From Martinezella tropici (lineage in GTDB: Bacteria; Pseudomonadota; Alphaproteobacteria; Rhizobiales; Rhizobiaceae), in NCBI RefSeq assembly GCF_003287875.1, contig NZ_QMKK01000020.1, forward strand, positions 62,001 to 126,000: a DNA stretch of 64,000 bases, written 5' to 3'. Positions 45,826-54,171 of this stretch are shown piece after piece (position 1 is the stretch's first letter; every line of letters starts with the position of its first letter). A model generated the notes under the pieces. It had not been told where the DNA came from. It saw only the letters and a program-made list of their open reading frames with translations, and did no database searches. Position numbers and translations under genes: made by a program.

Positions 45826-46107
45826 ATGGATATCCGCAACGAAAACAATGCATCCGGCGGGCGGTATGTCGCGACCGTCGAAGGCCACGAGGCAGAAATG
45901 ACGTTTTCCCGCACCTCCCCCAAGCTGATCATCATCGACCATACCGGTGTGCCGGATGCCCTGCGCGGCAAGGGTGTCGGCCAGGCTCTGGCCCTTCACG
46001 CCGTCGAGGAAGCACGCCGCGGCGGCTGGAAGATCATTCCGCTCTGCCCCTTCTTCAAGGCGCAGTCGCAACGCCATGATGACTGGCGCGACGTCGTCAA
46101 TCTCTAA
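45826..46107 (+). CDS. Small GNAT-like N-acetyltransferase (YjdJ/Acetyltransf_CG type)
   Basis: A 93-residue protein starting at ATG 45826, preceded by the ribosome site AAGGG at spacing 9. The upstream in-frame extension lacks one. The motif GVPDALRGKGVGQALALHAVEEAR is an acetyl-CoA pyrophosphate loop (quoted part LRGKGVGQALALHAVE), and CPFFKAQSQRHDDWRDVV is the characteristic C-terminus of this minimal GNAT family. Substrate unknown. Followed by a terminator. Confidence 0.85.
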   Translation: MDIRNENNASGGRYVATVEGHEAEMTFSRTSPKLIIIDHTGVPDALRGKGVGQALALHAVEEARRGGWKIIPLCPFFKAQSQRHDDWRDVVNL

Positions 46108-46161
46108 GCGCGGCGGCAGCAGGAACCGTGCGCACACTCACGTAATGCTTCATGCACATAT

Positions 46162-46190
46162 TAATCCGTCCAGATAGACGGATTACTTTT
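46162..46190 (+). terminator. Terminator of the small acetyltransferase gene
   Basis: TAATCCGTC-CAGATA-GACGGATTA, 9-bp perfect stem, followed by CTTTT. Confidence 0.8.
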
Positions 46191-46194
46191 CAAA

Positions 46195-46246
46195 ATGCAA
46201 AAGCTGCGCATGGCCGGCCCCGTCACGGCCAGTCATGCGCAGCTTT
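46195..46246 (-). terminator. Terminator hairpin after the FliJ-like gene
   Basis: Perfect 13-bp outer stem AAAGCTGCGCATG / CATGCGCAGCTTT with an inner GGCC/GGCC stem; on the minus strand it is followed by TTTTGCATTTTG. It is unusually long for a terminator and could also give a stable RNA 3' end. Confidence 0.7.
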
Positions 46247-46340
46247 CATGCGCCCTTCGTAAATCGCCCGCATTGCGAAGATTACCCTCATATCGGGATG
46301 AAGCTAAACCCGATCCCGAAAGGGGCGCGAACTTGCGTTG

Positions 46341-46703
46341 TCAGGCGCGTGCCCGCGCCGAACCCAAACCATCACGCTCCTCGAGCGCGGCAGCCTTGGC
46401 ATATTCCGCCTGCATTTCCTCGAGCGAACTTTCCAGCGTTTCTTCCTGAACCTGCAGCTCACGGATCGACACCTGCAGATTGTCCGCGCGCTGGCGGGCC
46501 GCCTTGGCAAAAGTCGGGTAAGCAAAGTGGTTAGGATCGGAAATGCCGGACTTCTTCTCTTCCAGCACGATCTGGCTTTCCAGTTCCTTCGTCATGCGGT
46601 CAAATTCCGCCATCATCATCTGCAGTTGCTGCAGTTGACGGCGTTTTTCGTTCACCTGAAACTCTTTCAGGCGAACAAGGCTCTCACGTGACTTCATACG
46701 CAT
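46341..46703 (-). CDS. FliJ-like coiled-coil protein divergent from ctrA
   Basis: A 120-residue, mostly alpha-helical protein. It begins MRMKSRESLVRLKEFQVNEK, like the flagellar export chaperone FliJ, with heptad-like Leu/Gln/Glu spacing over residues 10-105. Rhizobial genomes keep such a gene next to ctrA, away from the flagellar cluster. It could act as a FliJ paralogue or a cell-cycle protein; the sequence does not decide. It shares the 435-bp control region with ctrA, where a CtrA-box-like TTAACCAA lies on its strand. Confidence 0.65.
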   Translation of the reverse strand: MRMKSRESLVRLKEFQVNEKRRQLQQLQMMMAEFDRMTKELESQIVLEEKKSGISDPNHFAYPTFAKAARQRADNLQVSIRELQVQEETLESSLEEMQAEYAKAAALEERDGLGSARARA

Positions 46704-47138
46704 TACTCCCGTGATGCGAGACCCCGGCTCTCGATATTCCCGCCCGCCGAACCGCTTTGAGACGGCTTGGTTAAAAAAATTTCCAGCGATCTTAATAAAA
46801 GCCTACCGCTGGTAACCTTTCGTTTACGGGCATCGTTAATGATAGGCGCAATGATTTAAGGCTCGGTAAATGTTGCGGTCGGATTTCGACATGTTGTCAT
46901 TGATGAGTCGGATGAATCACTTGGCGTGAGTTCTTAATGCGATACTTTAGGAGAAGGTTTTACTGATTGTCGTTGGAAAACAGTGCAATGGAAAAATTAT
47001 TTAATAAATTCGATACGACTTGCCAGAGTGAATCAGAATTTGTTAACCATTGCATGGCAGCTTCCAAATCAACCAGTGATTTGATCGGTATCGCGTAAGG
47101 GGGCTGACGACCTTTCGGCGGCGGTAAAGGGGACAATT
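46704..47138. promoter_or_regulatory. ctrA / fliJ-like divergent control region
   Basis: 435 bp, AT-rich, without a gene. Contains a perfect CtrA half-box TTAACCAT at 47043-47050, a one-mismatch copy TTAACCAA on the minus strand at 46767-46774, and a split near-match GTAA-N7-TTTA at 46812-46826. Three GANTC methylation sites lie at 46905-46909, 46914-46918 and 47030-47034. Matches the known design of autoregulated, CcrM-sensitive ctrA promoters. Confidence 0.7.
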
Positions 47139-47840
<702 letters not shown>

Positions 47841-47871
47841 GCCAAACCTGCCTTTACCGCCGATACACGGA

Positions 47872-47901
47872 AATCCCGCCTCCTCAGGCGGGATTTTTTT
47901 T
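47872..47901 (+). terminator. Rho-independent terminator of ctrA
   Basis: 9-bp perfect stem AATCCCGCC / GGCGGGATT with a 6-nt loop, then a run of T (ATTTTTTTT), 32 nt after the ctrA stop. Confidence 0.93.
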
Positions 47902-47919
47902 GGCGCTGCAATGGAGCGC

Positions 47920-47947
47920 AAAAGAACAGCCGCCTCGAAAGACGGCT
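47920..47947 (-). terminator. Probable terminator of the lone receiver gene
   Basis: On the minus strand AGCCGTC-TTTCGA-GGCGGCT (one mismatch) followed by GTTCTTTT, about 28 nt after the receiver-protein stop. Confidence 0.5.
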
Positions 47948-47975
47948 ATCGCTGCTTGATATGCCTCGTTAAAAT

Positions 47976-48338
47976 TTACGCGGCCGCCGCACGATCGCCG
48001 AAGATGGCCGTCAGGATCTTGCGATCGAATGGTTTCAGCAGAAAATCGGTGGCGCCCGCGCGCTTTCCGGCCATCAGCTTGCGAAGGTCAGCCTCGATGA
48101 CGCAGTAGTAGATCTTCACGTCCTTGCCATTGGGCATTGCCCGGATGCTGGCGATGAGCTCGAGCGCCCCTTCCATGCCGGCATCCACGATCAGATAATC
48201 AGGCATTTCGGCTTGGCAGCGCATCAGCGCCTCACGTGCATCGCCGGCTTCGCTCACGAGAAAATCCAGCTCGGACAGGATTCGTTTGCCGACCTTCCGT
48301 ACGACATCCGATGTATCCGTTATCATGAACCGCTGCAT
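47976..48338 (-). CDS. Single-domain receiver protein between ctrA and chpT
   Basis: A 120-residue stand-alone response-regulator receiver. Phosphoacceptor Asp52 (YLIVDAGMEG) and the conserved lysine (LLKPFD) are present, but the usual N-terminal acidic pair is reduced to ITDTSD and the Thr/Ser switch position is atypical. It is not CpdR-like at the N-terminus. It lies downstream of chpT on the same strand, 203 nt away, so it may be co-transcribed and may be a partner or phosphate sink for ChpT. Function unverified. Confidence 0.85.
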   Translation of the reverse strand: MQRFMITDTSDVVRKVGKRILSELDFLVSEAGDAREALMRCQAEMPDYLIVDAGMEGALELIASIRAMPNGKDVKIYYCVIEADLRKLMAGKRAGATDFLLKPFDRKILTAIFGDRAAAA

Positions 48339-48480
48339 CTATGAGCTCCCTGGCATCAGCCGCCATCATCCAATGCCGGCTTCAAATTGAAACGATAGGA
48401 GCAGCAAGCTAAGGATTCGTTACCGCTACATGATCAATTGAGCGGACAACCCCAAGATTGCACAGAATTTTCAATGCACG

Positions 48481-48516
48481 AAAAAATAAACCCGCCGCCG
48501 ATGCTCGACCGCGGGT
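48481..48516 (-). terminator. Possible terminator of chpT
   Basis: On the minus strand ACCCGC..GCGGGT (6-bp stem, 15-nt loop) followed by TTATTTTTT, about 26-60 nt after the chpT stop. Confidence 0.55.
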
Positions 48517-48541
48517 GAAAGACACCGGTGAACCGATCCGT

Positions 48542-49189
48542 TTATTGTGCTGCCATGGACGCCACGAAGGTCAATTCCTCCGGCGTCGCATTGTAGGAAA
48601 GCTCCATGCCGCTCTCTTCGGCAAGAAGAACCGTGTAGTAAGGCTGGATCGAATGTGCATCGATCGCCTCCTCCAGGGTACCCGAGCAGATTTCGGCAAA
48701 TTTCGGTGGCACGCGCATCAGCCGCCCCTTCACGGTGATCGTGAACTTGGCGTCGAATTCCGGATTTTCGAGCGTCACGTCGATATTGCCACCGCGCGGG
48801 ATGGCGCCATAGGCAACGAGGAAGAGATTGAGCAGCAGCTTGACGCGATTCTTGGCGATGATGGCGCGCGGGCCGATCCAGTTGACCTCGGTCTTCTTCT
48901 CGGCAGCGGCGAAATCCTTGGCCGCCCGCTCCGCTTCGCCCGTGTCGATCGAGGCCCCGACCGAGCCCGAAGCGCCGAAGGCAAGGCGCGCGAATTTCAG
49001 GCGGACGGAAGCGTTGAGCGCGCTTGTGCGGATCAGATCCATGGCATCGGCGTCAGCACCACCCTCGTCGAGCAGCTCCAGGCCATTGTTGATCGCCCCG
49101 ACCGGGGAGATCACATCATGGCAGACGCGGCTGCATAGCAGTGCGGCCAGATCCGGTCCGGTCAAAGTGAGATTCGGGTTCTTCGACAT
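48542..49189 (-). CDS. chpT: Histidine phosphotransferase ChpT
   Basis: A 215-residue dimeric phosphotransferase that relays phosphate from CckA to CtrA and CpdR. The N-terminal helix has LAALLCSRVCHDVISPVGAINNG (quoted part LCSRVCHDVISPVGAI), with phosphorylated His24, and the C-terminal part is a degenerate HATPase-like fold lacking ATP-binding G boxes (ITVKGRLMRVPPK). Rhizobial chpT commonly neighbours ctrA, as here. Confidence 0.93.
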   Translation of the reverse strand: MSKNPNLTLTGPDLAALLCSRVCHDVISPVGAINNGLELLDEGGADADAMDLIRTSALNASVRLKFARLAFGASGSVGASIDTGEAERAAKDFAAAEKKTEVNWIGPRAIIAKNRVKLLLNLFLVAYGAIPRGGNIDVTLENPEFDAKFTITVKGRLMRVPPKFAEICSGTLEEAIDAHSIQPYYTVLLAEESGMELSYNATPEELTFVASMAAQ

Positions 49190-49484
49190 TCATTGTCTCC
49201 TGAATGCTGGCAAGGCAAAATGCAGTCGAGTCCACGTTGCCACGGTAAGGTTGCCCGAGGGTTGTCGCAGCCAGTGTACCGCGCGCCATAATGACACCAT
49301 ATTTGGTAAACCGATTGTTAAGACCATCGACGCAAAATGCACTCATCACCATCAGACTTTTTCGCACGCGAATCGGCCTGCGATAGATGGGCGGAATGGT
49401 CTGAATATGGGGGCGTGCCATGCGTGGCGCATTCAGCCGAATGCGTTGCTTATTCGTCCCCGTTGCACCGACCATGATGAACGG

Positions 49485-50105
49485 ATGACTTTCATGCGCT
49501 ATGAACTCCTCAAGAGAATGCCAAGCCCCGGCACCAGGACGCTCGGCCTCGGCCTGATCCTGGCCATTGTCGCATTCGTGAGCTTCGCCTTGCCGGTCCG
49601 CCAGGCTTCTGCCGCGCCCACCAATCAGTACTCGGCGCAGGAAATCGTCGATGCCGGCCATTCTTTCTTCGGTTCCACCAGCGGCGGCCTCGCCAAGGTG
49701 GTCGAGCGGGCCTTCCAGCAATATGGATTGCCGAATGGCTATATTCTAGGCCAGGAGGGTTCCGGGGCGTTCCTCGCCGGCCTGACCTACGGCGAGGGCC
49801 AGCTCAACACCAAGAACGCCGGCGAGCATCCGCTCTACTGGCAGGGTCCGTCGCTCGGCTTCGATTATGGCGGCCAGGGCACCCGCGTCATGATGCTGGT
49901 CTACGACCTGCCGAGCATTGACAGCGTCTATACGCGCTTTGGCGGCGTCAGCGGCCAGGCTTTCGTGGTTGCCGGCTTCGGCATGACGGTACTGAAGAAC
50001 AACAACATCGTCCTCGTGCCGATCCGCACTGGCCTTGGCGCCCGCCTTGGCGTCAACCTCGGCTATCTGAAGGTTACGTCCAGCCCGACCTGGAATCCTT
50101 TCTGA
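49485..50105 (+). CDS. DUF1134 exported protein
   Basis: 206 residues from ATG at 49485 (or 203 from 49494); upstream codons are not coding-like. A signal peptide/anchor with a basic start spans about residues 1-43 (ending ASAAP). The mature part is the glycine-rich DUF1134 domain (EIVDAGHSFFGSTSGGLA, LTYGEGQLNTKN, DYGGQGTRVMMLVYDLP, RFGGVSGQAFVVAGFGMTV). Conserved in alphaproteobacteria; predicted beta-rich, with similarity to lipid-binding YSC84-like repeats possible. Function unknown. Confidence 0.82.
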   Translation: MTFMRYELLKRMPSPGTRTLGLGLILAIVAFVSFALPVRQASAAPTNQYSAQEIVDAGHSFFGSTSGGLAKVVERAFQQYGLPNGYILGQEGSGAFLAGLTYGEGQLNTKNAGEHPLYWQGPSLGFDYGGQGTRVMMLVYDLPSIDSVYTRFGGVSGQAFVVAGFGMTVLKNNNIVLVPIRTGLGARLGVNLGYLKVTSSPTWNPF

Positions 50106-50142
50106 TCCCGGGCCTCATATGGTCTCCCAGGCGCCCCACCTT

Positions 50143-50171
50143 GGCCCGCGCAAATCGCGGGCCTTTTCTTT
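50143..50171 (+). terminator. Rho-independent terminator of the DUF1134 gene
   Basis: 8-bp perfect stem GGCCCGCG / CGCGGGCC with a 5-nt loop followed by TTTTCTTT. Confidence 0.9.
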
Positions 50172-50289
50172 CCGTAAATTCGTCCTCGTGCCGATAAACC
50201 ATATCCGCGTTAAACGCTTGCCCGCATGGCTAACCCATGATTAATCATTTTATCGAGATCGAACATAACTCCAGGATACTGGCCGCGTC

Positions 50290-51498
50290 GTGATTCAATT
50301 TGCTCTCTTGTTCGGATTGGGCTTTCTGACGGCCGCTCTTCTGGTCTTTCTCATCGCGCCGGCAATCCATCGCCGCATCGTCTGGTTCACCGAAAAGCGC
50401 CTGAAGGCGACCATGCCGCTGAGCCCTCAGGAAGTGCGCGCGCAGAAGGATATGGCGCGCGCCCTCTTTGCGGCCGAAAACGCCAGAACCGAACACGCCC
50501 TGAGCCAGGAGCGCGACAAGACCGTTGCCCTGCAGATCCATAATGGCAAGCTTCAGCAGGAAGCGAGCCGCCTCTCCGCCGGAAACGCGGAGCTGCAGAC
50601 ACGCATCGACGATCTGGAAGCGGAAGCGGGTGAACTGCGCTCCCGCCTGAGGCAAGAGGAGAGCTATATCAGCCAGCTCAAATCGGGCATCCATGCTGCC
50701 GAGCAGGCCAGTGCCGAAAAAGAAGCCGATATCGACGGGTTGCGCAAGCGGATGACGAAGATGGCCGCCGACACGGACAATCTCAAGATCGATCTCGCAA
50801 CGCGCGAAACCGAAATCGAAAGCCTGAAGCTGCGCATCAATACATTGCGGGACGAGCGTGATACGCTGCGCCAGGAGCTGAGCGCGGCAAACCTGCGCGC
50901 TGCGGATGCCGCACAGGCTCTGCGGCAGGAAAGCGACAAGAACAAGCGGCTCGAGGAGCGCCTCAATCGCGAGATCGCCGGCAGCGCCGACAAGGAAACC
51001 GCGATCGAGCGGCAGGCTCAGGATGTCATCCGACTGAGGGAGCGGCTCGAGACCGCCGTCAGGGAATCCAAGGAGGCCGGCAAGGCGTTGCGCGCCGCCG
51101 GTCTAACGCCACCGAAAAAGCCGGCAAGAACGCCGAAACTTTCAGCCGCCGCGGTGATCGCGACCGCCGATGATCAGGCAAAATCTGCAGAACCGCCGCA
51201 AATGGCAGAACCGGAACGGACAGTGGAAGACGAGATCGCCGAAATGACGGAAGAGGTCCGCAACCGGGCTACGGCTCTTTCGGACCGTCTGGCAAAGACC
51301 CGCTCGCCCGCGCATGACGACGCCATGCGCGAGGAGATCGCGAAGATCGCTGCCAATATGGTGGCGCTGACGGCGCTGAAGGAGGGCGATAGCTCTCCGA
51401 TCTTCGATCTCCTGCCGAAGGATAGAGAACCCGCCGACTCGGGTGCGCGCCTCAGCCTTGCCGATCGCGTCGCGGCCATGCTGCCGAAGCATCCCTGA
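50290..51498 (+). CDS. Single-span membrane protein with long coiled coil
   Basis: 402 residues: one N-terminal span (about residues 4-26, GLGFLTAALLVFLIAP), then a long cytoplasmic coiled coil (residues ~55-275, rich in Glu/Lys/Arg/Leu heptads), a Pro/Lys linker and a C-terminal ~110-residue helical part (VEDEIAEMTEEVRNRATALSDRL). The start codon is the GTG or TTG-like codon at 50290. No catalytic motif. The layout resembles scaffold or cell-envelope proteins, but no family was recognised. Confidence 0.7.
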   Translation: MIQFALLFGLGFLTAALLVFLIAPAIHRRIVWFTEKRLKATMPLSPQEVRAQKDMARALFAAENARTEHALSQERDKTVALQIHNGKLQQEASRLSAGNAELQTRIDDLEAEAGELRSRLRQEESYISQLKSGIHAAEQASAEKEADIDGLRKRMTKMAADTDNLKIDLATRETEIESLKLRINTLRDERDTLRQELSAANLRAADAAQALRQESDKNKRLEERLNREIAGSADKETAIERQAQDVIRLRERLETAVRESKEAGKALRAAGLTPPKKPARTPKLSAAAVIATADDQAKSAEPPQMAEPERTVEDEIAEMTEEVRNRATALSDRLAKTRSPAHDDAMREEIAKIAANMVALTALKEGDSSPIFDLLPKDREPADSGARLSLADRVAAMLPKHP

Positions 51499-51507
51499 CC
51501 GCCCTGC

Positions 51508-52338
51508 TCAGATGCGGCCGTGCTTCGCTGCCATCTCGTAAAGTGCGATGCCGCTGGCCGTTGCGACGTTGAGACTGTCCAGCCCCGGCGCCTGCGGAAT
51601 GCGCACGCTGTCGAAGGCGGACAGAATACTCTCCGGCAAACCGTCCCCTTCCGTGCCGACGACAAGCGCCATGCGCTCCGAAGCCGTGACGTCGCGAATA
51701 TCGACCGCCCCGTGCGGCGAGAGGCTCCAGATCGCAAAGCCATGCTCGGCCAGCGCCGCAAGCAGCTCCACGCTGCTCGATTGCCGGCGGTAGGGCACGG
51801 TCAGGATCGAACCGACCGAAACCCGCAGCGCCTTGCGATAGAGCGGATCGCAGCAGCTCTCGTCGAGCAGTACCGCATCCGCGCCGAAGGCTGCCGCATT
51901 GCGGAACATGGAACCCATATTGTCGTGATTGGAAATGCCACAGCCGACGAGCACGAGCGCGTGCTTCGGGAGGCGATCGAGAAGGCCGCTCATCCCGTCT
52001 TCCACCGTTCTGCGTCCAATTGCCAGAACACCGCGATGGAGATGGAAACCGACAATGCCGTCGAGCACCTCGGCTTCGGCGACATAGATCGGGACATCCG
52101 ACGGGAAGGTGTCGATGATGTCGCTTAGGCCGGCAACGCGGTTCTTGAGGAGCAGCACCTTTTCGGCGGTGAAATCGCCAGCCGCCGAATGAGCGCTGGC
52201 AAGAAGCCGCAGCACGACAGTGCCTTCCGCAACAAAGCGGTTCTCGCGACCTGTCAGATCGCGCTCGCGGATATTGCGGAATTCGGCGATACGCGGATCG
52301 TCGGGATGCGTGATCTCGATGAGCCGCTCACTCGCCAT
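51508..52338 (-). CDS. TrmH/SpoU-family RNA 2'-O-methyltransferase
   Basis: 276 residues from ATG at 52338 (MASERLIEITHPDDPR). The SPOUT knot motifs are visible: motif 1 SNHDNMGSMFRNAAAFG, motif 2 MALVVGTEGDGLPE and motif 3 IPQAPGLDSLNVATASGIALYE. An N-terminal substrate-binding domain precedes. Methylates a ribose in rRNA or tRNA using S-adenosylmethionine; the target site cannot be read from sequence. Converges with the coiled-coil gene 9 nt away. Confidence 0.92.
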   Translation of the reverse strand: MASERLIEITHPDDPRIAEFRNIRERDLTGRENRFVAEGTVVLRLLASAHSAAGDFTAEKVLLLKNRVAGLSDIIDTFPSDVPIYVAEAEVLDGIVGFHLHRGVLAIGRRTVEDGMSGLLDRLPKHALVLVGCGISNHDNMGSMFRNAAAFGADAVLLDESCCDPLYRKALRVSVGSILTVPYRRQSSSVELLAALAEHGFAIWSLSPHGAVDIRDVTASERMALVVGTEGDGLPESILSAFDSVRIPQAPGLDSLNVATASGIALYEMAAKHGRI

Positions 52339-52348
52339 CGTCAGGCCG

Positions 52349-52726
52349 TCAGTTGGACAGCGATACGGTCGCCACGATGCGGCCGATACCGTAGTCGAAG
52401 ACGATGGCTTGGCGCTGGCCGCCGGCAAGCGTGCCGTAGAACAGGATCTGGTTGCCCGACAGCGCCGTGGACTGCACCGTAAAGCCCGCCGGCAGCAGTG
52501 CCGTCACCGCAACCGGGGCATCGGACGGAATGCCGGACGCCGCCTGCCCTGCGGGCTTGGCCGCTGGCTTCATCGTCTTGTAGACAACCGCACCGAAGAC
52601 AGCCATAAGGCTCACCACCATGACGGCCGCAGAGACGATCTGCAGGCGGATCATCTTGCGTCGGACTTTCTCCAGGGCCGGATCGAGGGGTTTTTCCTCT
52701 TGATCGTCTGGCTCGAGATTCGTCAT
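52349..52726 (-). CDS. Small single-span membrane protein (DUF6476-like)
   Basis: 125 residues from ATG at 52726 (MTNLEPDDQEEK). A cytoplasmic acidic/basic N-terminus, one span (about residues 28-49, with VMVVSLMAVFGAVVY), a Pro/Ala linker and a C-terminal periplasmic beta-rich domain (FTVQSTALSGNQILFYG, AIVFDYGIGRIV). Ends 10 nt before the methyltransferase start, so the two are probably co-transcribed. Divergent from the pseudouridine synthase. The family name is from memory and not checked. Confidence 0.65.
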   Translation of the reverse strand: MTNLEPDDQEEKPLDPALEKVRRKMIRLQIVSAAVMVVSLMAVFGAVVYKTMKPAAKPAGQAASGIPSDAPVAVTALLPAGFTVQSTALSGNQILFYGTLAGGQRQAIVFDYGIGRIVATVSLSN

Positions 52727-52775
52727 CGATGCGTCCTTGCTTCCTGAAGAGCGCTTTGAGCGCCGGAGAATAGAT

Positions 52776-53801
52776 TTGAGCGACCCCTTTAAAGAAGCCG
52801 CGGGCATTAGAAAAGTCCTAACCGCCGATGAAAATGCCGAAGGACGGCTGGATTCATGGCTGACGGCCGAGATCGGCGAGGAATTTTCCCGCAGCCGCGT
52901 GCAGGCGCTGATCAAGGACGGCGCCGTTAGGCTCAACGGCGCGCCGGTGACCGACGCCAAGCGCAAGGTTCGCCCCAGCGATGTCTACGAGATCACCCTG
53001 CCCGAGCCGGAAGACCCGACGCCGCTGGGCGAGGATATTCCGCTGGACGTGCTCTACGAGGACGACGATGTCATCGTCATCTCCAAGCCCGCCGGGCTGG
53101 TCGTTCATCCCGCCGCCGGCAATTGGACCGGCACGCTGGTCAATGCACTGATCCATCATTGCGGCAGCAGCCTTTCCGGCATCGGGGGCGTTCGCCGTCC
53201 AGGGATCGTGCATCGGCTGGACAAGGATACGACTGGCGTGATGGTCGTCGCCAAAAACGATATCGCCCACCGGCATCTGTCGCTGCAATTCGCCGATCAT
53301 GGCAGGACGACTTCGCTGGAGCGTGCCTATCGGGCCATTGTCTGGGGGCGCCCCCGCCAGCTTGTCGGCACCATCGATGCGCCCCTCGGCCGGTCGAGCA
53401 GCGACCGCACCCGCCGAGCCGTCAAGCGTCCGGATTCACAGGAGGCCGATGAGGCCATCACGCATTACGAGGTGCTGGAGCGCTTTCACGAGACGCCGGA
53501 CTCGACTGCACTCGCCTCGCTGATCGATTGCCATCTGGAAACCGGCCGCACCCACCAGATCCGCGTGCACATGGCGCATATCGGTCACCCCCTGCTTGGC
53601 GACGCCGTCTACGGCGGTGGTTTCAAGACCAAGGCCAATCTTCTGCCCGAGACCGCAAAGCAGGTCGTCAACCGCTTCACCCGCCAGGCCCTGCATGCCT
53701 ACATGCTGCAATTCGAGCATCCCCGTACCGGCGAGGTCATGCATTTCGAGGCGCCACTGCCCGAGGATATGGAAGAACTGGTTGAAGCTCTCAGGGGCTA
53801 G
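52776..53801 (+). CDS. rluD: 23S rRNA pseudouridine synthase, RluA/RluD family
   Basis: 341 residues using a TTG start at 52776, chosen because GGAG at 52765-52768 sits 7 nt upstream; a further TTG at 52737 has none. An S4 RNA-binding domain (residues ~22-72, RLDSWLTAEIGEEFSRSRVQALI) is followed by the catalytic core with Asp149 in HRLDKDTTG and the ETGRTHQIRVHMAHIGHPLLGD motif. S4 plus this core is the RluD/RluC layout; RluD is favoured but RluC is not excluded. Confidence 0.88.
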   Translation: MSDPFKEAAGIRKVLTADENAEGRLDSWLTAEIGEEFSRSRVQALIKDGAVRLNGAPVTDAKRKVRPSDVYEITLPEPEDPTPLGEDIPLDVLYEDDDVIVISKPAGLVVHPAAGNWTGTLVNALIHHCGSSLSGIGGVRRPGIVHRLDKDTTGVMVVAKNDIAHRHLSLQFADHGRTTSLERAYRAIVWGRPRQLVGTIDAPLGRSSSDRTRRAVKRPDSQEADEAITHYEVLERFHETPDSTALASLIDCHLETGRTHQIRVHMAHIGHPLLGDAVYGGGFKTKANLLPETAKQVVNRFTRQALHAYMLQFEHPRTGEVMHFEAPLPEDMEELVEALRG

Positions 53802-53893
53802 GAGTTCGTCTCCGGAGCGAGCGGCTGGACGTTCACGGCCTGCCGCCCTATAATGCCAGATATGGAGGACCGAAGTCCGAGCGCTTGTGTCTA

Positions 53894-53917
53894 TCGAAAA
53901 CGCGACCGCGTTTTCGA
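53894..53917. repeat. Perfect short palindrome (hairpin) downstream of rluD
   Basis: TCGAAAACGCG-AC-CGCGTTTTCGA: 11-bp arms with a 2-nt loop, no following T-run. May terminate or stabilise rluD mRNA, or be a small repeat unit. No second copy was noticed in the window. Confidence 0.7.
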
Positions 53918-54028
53918 GGTCTATGTGACCGAGTTGCCTGGTGCCGGAGCATTCGGGAGGATAAACCCAAGGGCGAAGTCACGGCGGGACCGGCGGTCAC
54001 GCTGCAATAACACTTGCGTGACCACATC

Positions 54029-54057
54029 CTTGAATCACCATTTCGCCGTACTTATCT
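54029..54057 (+). promoter_or_regulatory. Candidate rpoH promoter
   Basis: CTTGAA at 54029-54034, 17-bp spacer, TTATCT at 54052-54057, a fair fit to the rhizobial housekeeping consensus CTTGAC-N17-CTATAT. Gives a leader of about 110 nt before the rpoH start. Confidence 0.5.
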
Positions 54058-54171
54058 TTACATTGGTTCAGTGCGGGGTCCTCGGACCCGTACGCCTTGG
54101 TCCGCTTCGAAGAAGGCGCGCAAAATACGCCCCCAGGAGGAACCAAATCTCGAATAGGAGGGTGCAAAATC

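Larger units (their letters stand above)
53802..54171. other. 370-bp region between rluD and rpoH
   Basis: No convincing gene. Holds an 11-bp perfect hairpin at 53894-53917, the candidate rpoH promoter at 54029-54057 and a GC-rich leader hairpin GGGTCC-TC-GGACCC at 54076-54089 about 83 bp before rpoH. Confidence 0.6.

Noticed and set aside
48828..49484. In-frame upstream extension of the DUF1134 gene to 48828
   Set aside because: It would run antisense through chpT; the signal peptide starts at 49485/49494.
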